Positions 31,858 to 36,550 of a DNA stretch of 36,550 nucleotides are shown piece by piece. Under the pieces are notes generated by a model. That model worked only from the letters and a program-made list of their open reading frames with translations. It had not been told where the DNA came from and made no database searches. Source of the DNA: a virus. The stretch is taken from the IMG/VR virus record IMGVR_UViG_3300023116_000128, positions 1-36,550 of that record; one strand, given 5' to 3'. A program made the position numbers and the translations under genes. How positions within the stretch are numbered: position 1 is the stretch's first letter; each line of letters opens with the position of its first letter.

Positions 31858-32189
31858 TTCTGACCTCTCACTTTGCCATTTCTAAGGGCATTACTTTCTA
31901 ATGTTGAATCTAAATTTCCTGTTGACACTTTATAGTTTATTTCTAACTGAGGTTTTGCATCAAAGATAGTGATCACTTTACTTTCGTGGAAAGAGAAATT
32001 GTATTCTTTTGCAAAAGGTATAAAATCTGCAAGTAAAACTTCCATTTTGCCTTCTGATATTTCACTGACACATTGTTTGCAATCGTAAAGTGTATGCATC
32101 TGAGTTTTTGCATTGAACTCATAGAATCCCATAAGTATATCACCTGAGTTTAGAATAACACACTTTACAACTGGTAATGGATTAGCCAC
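31854..32189 (-). CDS. hypothetical protein, possible small beta-barrel
   Basis: 111 residues. The N-terminal half is a run of beta strands (VVKCVILNSGDILMGFYEFN, then HTLYDCKQCVSEI), weakly reminiscent of Sm/Hfq-like small barrels, with a CxxC (Cys37/Cys40). I would not assign RNA binding on this basis alone. The C-terminus is basic. It overlaps both neighbours by a few bases. Confidence 0.55.
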   Translation of the reverse strand: MANPLPVVKCVILNSGDILMGFYEFNAKTQMHTLYDCKQCVSEISEGKMEVLLADFIPFAKEYNFSFHESKVITIFDAKPQLEINYKVSTGNLDSTLESNALRNGKVRGQK

Positions 32190-32640
32190 AATTTCTGACC
32201 ATTTGTTGTAGTTCTACTGATCTGCGACCAACTTGACCAAACCATTTACTATCTTCCATTTCAACAGCAACTTTTTCCCAATCATTTTCAATGACACCTT
32301 TCCACATGTTGTTGAACTTGCTGAATCTCGTGCCACCTAAATTGAAAGTCATATTGACCAACACATGTTGAATGTCTTCTGGTAGACTGTAGAAGTCTTC
32401 ACCACCTTTAGATTCAAATACATGTATTGTTTCTTCAACATGTTTGTCAAAGTCAATCTCATAGACCTCATCAACCCTCTCTTGTGATACAGGTGTACCT
32501 GCTGGTTGACCGAATTCTGGATCACTTTCTTTTATTAGATGTCCAACTCCAAATGTTAGATAACCTAAAGAGTCTTCGTATATTTCTAGGACTTCTCCTT
32601 CATGCCTTTTTATCTGTTCTTTCAATAGTTCTTTGTTCAT
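32182..32640 (-). CDS. e: lysozyme, T4 gpe-like (glycoside hydrolase family 24)
   Basis: 152 residues. The T4 lysozyme catalytic triad is readable: Glu14 in KRHEGE, Asp23 in YEDSLGY and Thr29 in YLTFGVGHL, with the family's C-terminal helices (LVNMTFNLGG, WKGVIENDWEKVAVEM). It cleaves peptidoglycan glycan strands at lysis. No signal peptide, so a holin would be needed; none is recognised in the window. The Shine-Dalgarno is AGGAAC. Its start overlaps the upstream gene by 41 nt. Confidence 0.93.
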   Translation of the reverse strand: MNKELLKEQIKRHEGEVLEIYEDSLGYLTFGVGHLIKESDPEFGQPAGTPVSQERVDEVYEIDFDKHVEETIHVFESKGGEDFYSLPEDIQHVLVNMTFNLGGTRFSKFNNMWKGVIENDWEKVAVEMEDSKWFGQVGRRSVELQQMVRNCG

Positions 32641-32905
32641 TTTTTATTTGTTCCTGTAATAATTCAATTAGGATATCTCCCATAATCTTATTTAGTTCAC
32701 TATTATTTAGTAGTTTGTCAATCTCTTCATCTGTCTTATCTTCAACTATATCTGGCAATCTTCGTATGGTTCTTTGAAAATTTATGTTCGGTTTACCATC
32801 TTCGAATTGTACTTTGCCATATTGATACACTAGACCTTTGTAATCACCTTCTATAATTTCTATAGCGGCATCTTTTTCAAATGGATTTTCAACTATTCTA
32901 TACAC
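32600..32905 (-). CDS. small conserved hypothetical protein
   Basis: 101 residues. The N-terminal half is beta-rich (IEIIEGDYKGLVYQYGKVQF) and the C-terminal half helical and charged. The start is a GTG directly after the stop of the DruA-like gene (TAGTG) with no Shine-Dalgarno, pointing to translational coupling. Found, by pattern, in other T4-like phages; function unknown. Confidence 0.6.
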   Translation of the reverse strand: MYRIVENPFEKDAAIEIIEGDYKGLVYQYGKVQFEDGKPNINFQRTIRRLPDIVEDKTDEEIDKLLNNSELNKIMGDILIELLQEQIKNEQRTIERTDKKA

Positions 32906-34035
32906 TATCTTATAATATCTATTTCACCTGGATTTTCATTCCAAACTTCTAATTTATTTCTAAGTCTTCCGTCTGAAAGTAATGTTTCGTATCTGTTTGA
33001 AGCTTTCTTTCTCCACCATTCTGTTAGATTTTCAATTGAATATCTATCATAGTTTGATTTAGGTATAAGTGTTTCTGTTTTTCCTAAAATAACATCTTTT
33101 GTATTTTCAAAACCTAAATCAGAAACATAGAATCTTTTCTTTTCATTTAGTCTTCTAGCATCATCAACAACTTTATCAAATTCTTTTTTATCATTCTCAT
33201 TCAAAGACTTTCTGATTATAGAAATCATTTTAGATTGTGATTTCATTTTCCTAGATGATGCTTGTTCCCAAACAATCGGACCACCATTCTTTTCAACAAA
33301 GAACTTTTCTAAATCTTTGAAGTAATTATCATTCATAAGTGGTGCAAAATTACTATCAGTCAAACCATGTCCTTTTATAAATGGTTTTAGACCATCATAC
33401 TGTGACATACTTTTAGTTGAACCATAAAGTGATGTAGTTTCAAAATGACATAGATTCATATCATACTTTTCATCAACTAGTTTTTTTATTTCATGTGAAC
33501 AACACATGAGTGCTAGTAGTTTGCCACCTAGATAGTTGAATCCAAAAGGTTGAGTTGGAACTATTATCATTCCCATGATAGCATGTTTATTGAATACAGG
33601 CATTTGTTCTGCACCCAACACTTCACCAAAATACCTATTTCTAGGTGCAATGTTCATCATAGGTGAACCTAGTCTTATAAAACCCACAATCTTATTTGTG
33701 TTTGTTTCATAAACCATAAGAATGAGTTTACGACCAGGATTTGATGCTTCTATAGCATGTGATGTTATGATTTCTAAGTAGTTATGAAAGACCTCATGAT
33801 CTGCAATACCAACTCTAAAGTTCATGTCTCTTGGATGTATAGTGAAGTCTGAAAAGAAATCATCTGATAGATTGAAACCAAAAAGAGGAGTTGGCATTTC
33901 TGAAACTCTTTCTAATTTTATTTTTCTTAGATAGTCTGCCATATTACCGAAGTTTTGGTAATACTCTGTGATTCTACCAGAGGCAAACTTTGCGTCTGCC
34001 TCTGATAGGACTAAATCACATTTGAAATCTGGCAT
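32905..34035 (-). CDS. DruA/DUF4338-like protein, paralogue B
   Basis: 376 residues. Central block: GRKLILMVYE (101-110), IVGFIRLGSP, PRNRYFG (131-137), IVPTQPFGFNYLGGKLLAL (158-176) and TTSLYGSTKSMSQYDGL (200-216). These blocks match the paralogue at 23648-24925 and follow the DUF4338/DruA order (YLV strand, GxxR segment, ILPW-like strand, L-A-S helix, ETF-like strand). The C-terminus is a separate basic helical region (TEWWRKKASNRYETLL). Shares a base with the peroxiredoxin stop. Function unknown; by resemblance it could interact with, mimic or derive from Druantia-type proteins. Confidence 0.65.
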   Translation of the reverse strand: MPDFKCDLVLSEADAKFASGRITEYYQNFGNMADYLRKIKLERVSEMPTPLFGFNLSDDFFSDFTIHPRDMNFRVGIADHEVFHNYLEIITSHAIEASNPGRKLILMVYETNTNKIVGFIRLGSPMMNIAPRNRYFGEVLGAEQMPVFNKHAIMGMIIVPTQPFGFNYLGGKLLALMCCSHEIKKLVDEKYDMNLCHFETTSLYGSTKSMSQYDGLKPFIKGHGLTDSNFAPLMNDNYFKDLEKFFVEKNGGPIVWEQASSRKMKSQSKMISIIRKSLNENDKKEFDKVVDDARRLNEKKRFYVSDLGFENTKDVILGKTETLIPKSNYDRYSIENLTEWWRKKASNRYETLLSDGRLRNKLEVWNENPGEIDIIR

Positions 34036-34532
34036 TAGATATTATCTAAGAGATTTTCTGGTGAAGATACTTCATAAGGATCAGTTTCAATGTTGTCACC
34101 AAATCCTTCTTCTGCAAAGATTGATTCAATTACATTATCATTGACGACCATTGCATATCTCCATGATCTGATACCGAAACCTAAGTTTGCTTTCTTTACA
34201 GATGCACCCATAAGCTCGGTGAATTCACCGTTACCGTCTGGTAATGGTCTGACATTTTGAACGCCTTGTGCCTCAAACCATGAGTTCATAACGAATGAGT
34301 CATTCACTGAGAGACAATAGATGTTATCAATACCTTTTTCCTGAAACTGTGAAAACATTGTTTCAAAACCAGGTAATTGAAAAGACGAACAAGTTGGTGT
34401 AAAAGCACCAGGCAGTGCAAAGATGATCACTCTTTTTTCTGCAAATTGTTCGTGGGTGTTCAAATGTACCCAATCGCCATCAGCCCTTACTGGCATAACG
34501 ACATTAGGAATTTTATCACCTACATTCAACAT
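34035..34532 (-). CDS. peroxiredoxin (Prx5-type)
   Basis: 165 residues with the peroxidatic site PGAFTPTCS (Cys48) and a conserved Arg in FGIRSWRYAM, matching the Prx5/AhpE-like thiol peroxidases. No other cysteine is evident, so it probably works in 1-Cys mode and is reduced by a glutaredoxin or host thiol. The phage glutaredoxin at 4305-4535 is a natural partner, and both genes share an identical 16-base leader including AGGAG. A 13-bp hairpin sits upstream. It would detoxify peroxide during infection. Confidence 0.92.
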   Translation of the reverse strand: MLNVGDKIPNVVMPVRADGDWVHLNTHEQFAEKRVIIFALPGAFTPTCSSFQLPGFETMFSQFQEKGIDNIYCLSVNDSFVMNSWFEAQGVQNVRPLPDGNGEFTELMGASVKKANLGFGIRSWRYAMVVNDNVIESIFAEEGFGDNIETDPYEVSSPENLLDNI

Positions 34533-34552
34533 AATATACTCCTATAATATTA

Positions 34553-34586
34553 TAGTAGCACCACTATATCACAAGTGGTGCTACTA
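34553..34586 (-). terminator. strong intergenic hairpin between Hsp20 and peroxiredoxin
   Basis: TAGTAGCACCACT pairs perfectly with AGTGGTGCTACTA (13 bp) around an 8-nt loop. It lies downstream of Hsp20 and 21 nt upstream of the peroxiredoxin ATG. On the minus strand it is followed by TAATATTATAGG rather than a clean T run, so it may be a weak terminator or an RNA-stability element for the peroxiredoxin message. Confidence 0.55.
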
Positions 34587-34598
34587 GTCAATAGAGTT

Positions 34599-35015
34599 TT
34601 ACTTGATTTTGATAAGTTGTGGTTTATCTTCTTCTGGCACTACTCTCTCTAGGTTGATAATCAAAACACCATTCTTTAGATCACCGCCAACGACTAGTAC
34701 ATCATCAGCAAGTGTGAATGATCTTTTGAAAGACCTAGAGGCTAGTCCCTTATGAAGATAAGACTCATCTTCACCACTTTCTTTTTTGCCTTCAATTGTT
34801 AGAACATTTTTCTCTTTTGAGACTTTAAGTTCTTTTTTATCAAACCCAGCAACAGCAAGTTCAATGCGAAAATGTTCGTCATCGTCCTTGATAATGTTGT
34901 AAGGTGGATAATTAATAGAAGGTGCCTCTGCGGCTCTTTCTAGTAGTGAAAAGGTTCTGTCGAACCCTATGGCAAACGGAAATGTTCGCCCAAAGATATC
35001 GTCATAAATAGACAT
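34599..35015 (-). CDS. small heat-shock protein Hsp20
   Basis: 138 residues with an alpha-crystallin domain: FRIELAVAGFDKKELKVSKE opens the domain, a long connecting loop follows, and FTLADDVLVVGGDLKNGVLI gives the conserved GxLxxGVL-like strand, with a short C-terminal extension. Hsp20 proteins hold unfolding proteins in solution and are common in marine T4-like phages. The Shine-Dalgarno is AAGGAG. A consensus TATAAATA late box lies 61 nt upstream. Confidence 0.95.
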   Translation of the reverse strand: MSIYDDIFGRTFPFAIGFDRTFSLLERAAEAPSINYPPYNIIKDDDEHFRIELAVAGFDKKELKVSKEKNVLTIEGKKESGEDESYLHKGLASRSFKRSFTLADDVLVVGGDLKNGVLIINLERVVPEEDKPQLIKIK

Positions 35016-35076
35016 AGTTTTCTCCTTTTATAAGCAAGTTAGTTTTAGTAGACCTCACCATGAGCATCTACACTTA

Positions 35077-35084
35077 TATTTATA
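35077..35084 (-). promoter_or_regulatory. consensus T4-type late promoter TATAAATA of hsp20
   Basis: Exact TATAAATA on the minus strand, 61 nt before the Hsp20 ATG, with a normal leader and Shine-Dalgarno. A sigma70-like TTGAAA-18-TATAAT also overlaps this region, so early use is possible. Confidence 0.55.
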
Positions 35085-35109
35085 TTATATAATGACTAAT
35101 CTGGTTTTT

Positions 35110-35493
35110 TCAACCCATTTTTTTACAATTTTTTCGCTTTTTTACTCTTTCTAAAACTAAAAGATTATTGAACACCACTGCAATCATCATTCGATTACCT
35201 GGTCTGAATACATCTTGTTTCTCTTCATCTGTCAATGTTGTGTTATTCTGTAATACTACTGGCACCCATGCTAACCATTTTGTTTTGTGAGTAAGTAGAT
35301 CATTCAAATCAGGTTTTCTAGGTAAAAGAGGATTAGTTTCATAGACACATTCGTATTTCATACCCTCATAGGTAGTCCAAATGTCTAAGACTTGTAGTGT
35401 CCAAAAAAGTTCTTGTGGTGATAAGAGAGAAGGCTCTTTAAATTGTATAGACGGTAATAGATTCTGACTTTCCTTTAACTTGGATAGAATCAA
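35110..35493 (-). CDS. small membrane protein of unknown function (start uncertain)
   Basis: From TTG 35493 the frame codes about 127 residues. The core LQVLDIWTTYEGMKYECVYE, then TNPLLPRKP, HKTKWLAWVPVVL and MMIAVVFNNLLVL resembles small integral membrane proteins with a D-x-x-TTY...NPLL pattern (DUF5658-like). The frame stays open to ATG 35736, with a striking signal-peptide-like start (KVYLALMSVLVSTQAHA), but that part overlaps 299 nt of the conserved cyclase domain. The TTG (56-nt overlap, GAGGAG upstream) is therefore preferred; ATG 35559 is another option. It lies directly downstream of the cyclase. Confidence 0.5.
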   Translation of the reverse strand: MILSKLKESQNLLPSIQFKEPSLLSPQELFWTLQVLDIWTTYEGMKYECVYETNPLLPRKPDLNDLLTHKTKWLAWVPVVLQNNTTLTDEEKQDVFRPGNRMMIAVVFNNLLVLERVKKRKNCKKMG

Positions 35494-36550
35494 CTCGTTT
35501 GAAATCTCCTCTTTTACACTGTTGATGAGTGAACTCCGATAACAACACTCGAACCCCATTGTAATTGCGAGTCTGGCCTTCGAGTCGAGAGGCAAGGTTG
35601 ACTGCATCTCCAATGACTGAATAGTCGAATCGAAGTTCTGAACCCATGTTTCCGACAATGCATGTGCCTGTGTTGATACCAATACCGACATCAATGCGAG
35701 GTAAACCTTGTTCTTCAAGTTCTTGTATAAGTTCATCGGCTTTCTTTGATATCTCTATTGCAGCCTCTACTGCTTTGTCGGCATGGTCTTCACAATCGAG
35801 TGGTGCATTCCAGAATGCCATGATGCAATCACCCATATATTTATCGATTGTACCATTGTATTGTAATACGATTTTGGTCATTGTGTCAAGGTACTTATTG
35901 ATAAGGTTTACAAGTCCCTCTGGATCATTATTGTTCTTATAGTATTCTGAGACTGGTGTGAACCCACAAATGTCCATAAACATGAATGTCATCTCTTTAC
36001 GATCACCACCAAGTCTGAGTTTACTTGGATCTTTCTGCAGTTCTTCAACCATATCAGGAGATAAATATTTTTGGAACTGCTTCTTAATTTGTTCCTTGAG
36101 TTGATAAGTCACATAGTATTTGTTGAAAGAAGCATGACCAAAAACCAATAAGGAACTAATTGATGAATAAAAAGTATCAAAAAGAATTAGATGCTCATTC
36201 CAAATATAGTAACCCAATCCCACCTGACCTGCAACAACACCTAGACTCCCTATCGCCGATACAGTTGTGGGAGTTTTGTAGACCACAAGAAGTATACCTA
36301 AAAGAACTACCACAAGAAGAACAACTTCAAGTAATTCAAGATAGTAGGATTGTTGTATTTGAACTTCTTGTAAAACGGTTTGGAGAATTGAGGCTTGCAC
36401 TTCGTGGGGATACATTACACCCATTGGGGTTGAAACTGGATTATTCAGACCCTCTGCCGTTAGACCCCATATCAGAATCTTATTATTGATATCTGAGTCT
36501 GCAAGTTCAGAGGCGGAAATAGAGTCGAATTCATTCCAATAAGAGATCAA
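35438..36550 (-). CDS. membrane class III adenylate/guanylate cyclase with CHASE2-like region (partial, N-terminus outside window)
   Basis: About 370 C-terminal residues. Residues 25-60 look like the end of a CHASE2 sensor (TPMGVMYPHEVQASIL). Three hydrophobic helices follow (about 72-91, 96-114, 120-140) and then the catalytic domain (about 183-370). Catalytic residues are complete: metal-binding Asp193 (FMDICGFT) and Asp241 (KYMGDCIMAF), adenine-selecting Lys237 and Asp309 (RFDYSVIGDAVNLASRLE), and transition-state Asn318 and Arg322. Adenylate cyclase activity is therefore more likely than guanylate. It would make cAMP at the inner membrane in response to a signal. Such a sensor cyclase is unexpected in a phage. 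Confidence 0.9.
   Translation of the reverse strand: MISYWNEFDSISASELADSDINNKILIWGLTAEGLNNPVSTPMGVMYPHEVQASILQTVLQEVQIQQSYYLELLEVVLLVVVLLGILLVVYKTPTTVSAIGSLGVVAGQVGLGYYIWNEHLILFDTFYSSISSLLVFGHASFNKYYVTYQLKEQIKKQFQKYLSPDMVEELQKDPSKLRLGGDRKEMTFMFMDICGFTPVSEYYKNNNDPEGLVNLINKYLDTMTKIVLQYNGTIDKYMGDCIMAFWNAPLDCEDHADKAVEAAIEISKKADELIQELEEQGLPRIDVGIGINTGTCIVGNMGSELRFDYSVIGDAVNLASRLEGQTRNYNGVRVLLSEFTHQQCKRGDFKRVDSIQVKGKSESITVYTI

Noticed and set aside
36160-36489. Plus-strand reading frame of 109 residues opposite the cyclase.
   Set aside because: It lies antisense to the CHASE2-like and membrane part of a clearly recognisable cyclase; its leucine/proline-rich sequence is a by-product of the opposite strand and no promoter or ribosome site precedes it.

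Overview
The window looks like about 36.5 kb of a marine T4-like myovirus (a relative of the cyanophage and pelagiphage branch of the T4 superfamily), not a bacterial chromosome. Reasons: almost every gene lies on the minus strand with 1-50 nt overlaps. T4-type replication proteins are present (family B DNA polymerase gp43, DnaB-like helicase gp41, primase gp61, RecA-like UvsX). There is a phage class Ia ribonucleotide reductase with glutaredoxin, a T4-type lysozyme, an i-spanin/o-spanin-like pair, two tRNAs, and T4-style late promoters (NATAAATA). The DNA is visibly AT-rich, so an AT-rich marine host such as SAR11 or OM43 is plausible, but the sequence does not prove a host. No integrase, IS element, CRISPR array or rRNA is seen, and no gene-free stretch exceeds about 170 bases.

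Layout in the direction of transcription (right to left). 36.5-34.0 kb: a membrane class III nucleotide cyclase with a CHASE2-like remnant (N-terminus outside the window), a small membrane protein, an Hsp20 chaperone and a peroxiredoxin. 34.0-31.6 kb: a DruA/DUF4338-like protein, a conserved small protein, lysozyme and two small proteins. 31.6-24.9 kb: DNA polymerase, a set of short membrane proteins and a lipoprotein, a thermonuclease-like nuclease, UvsX and helicase gp41. 24.9-23.4 kb: a second DruA-like protein and two small proteins. 23.0-12.3 kb: a block of conserved, mostly uncharacterised, often charged proteins that look virion-associated. It includes a divergent nucleic-acid-ligase-like protein next to a nucleotidyltransferase-kinase fusion, plus a cupin-like protein, a 2OG oxygenase-like protein and a tRNA-Thr. 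12.3-10.5 kb: a PAP2-type phosphatase, a four-pass membrane protein and a small acidic protein. 10.5-4.3 kb: primase, nrdA, two 2-oxoglutarate/Fe(II) oxygenases, nrdB and glutaredoxin, forming a nucleotide-metabolism run. 4.3-0 kb: a zinc-ribbon protein, an HExxH peptidase-like protein, a HAD phosphatase, an orphan DNA methyltransferase, tRNA-Glu, the spanin-like pair, a small lipoprotein and another 2OG oxygenase.

Regulation: two promoter classes can be read. Sigma70-type promoters precede uvsX, primase, DNA polymerase and the HAD gene. In the last three the -10 box ends exactly 6 nt before the ATG, so the messages should be leaderless. T4-late-type NATAAATA boxes precede many other genes, several with exactly 5 nt to the ATG, again predicting initiation at the start codon.

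Most interesting: the CHASE2-type cyclase in a phage; two DruA-like paralogues; a ligase-like protein coupled to a nucleotidyltransferase-kinase fusion whose N-terminus resembles the T4 capsid-targeting peptide, suggesting an enzyme packaged in the head and injected; and the leaderless promoter geometry.
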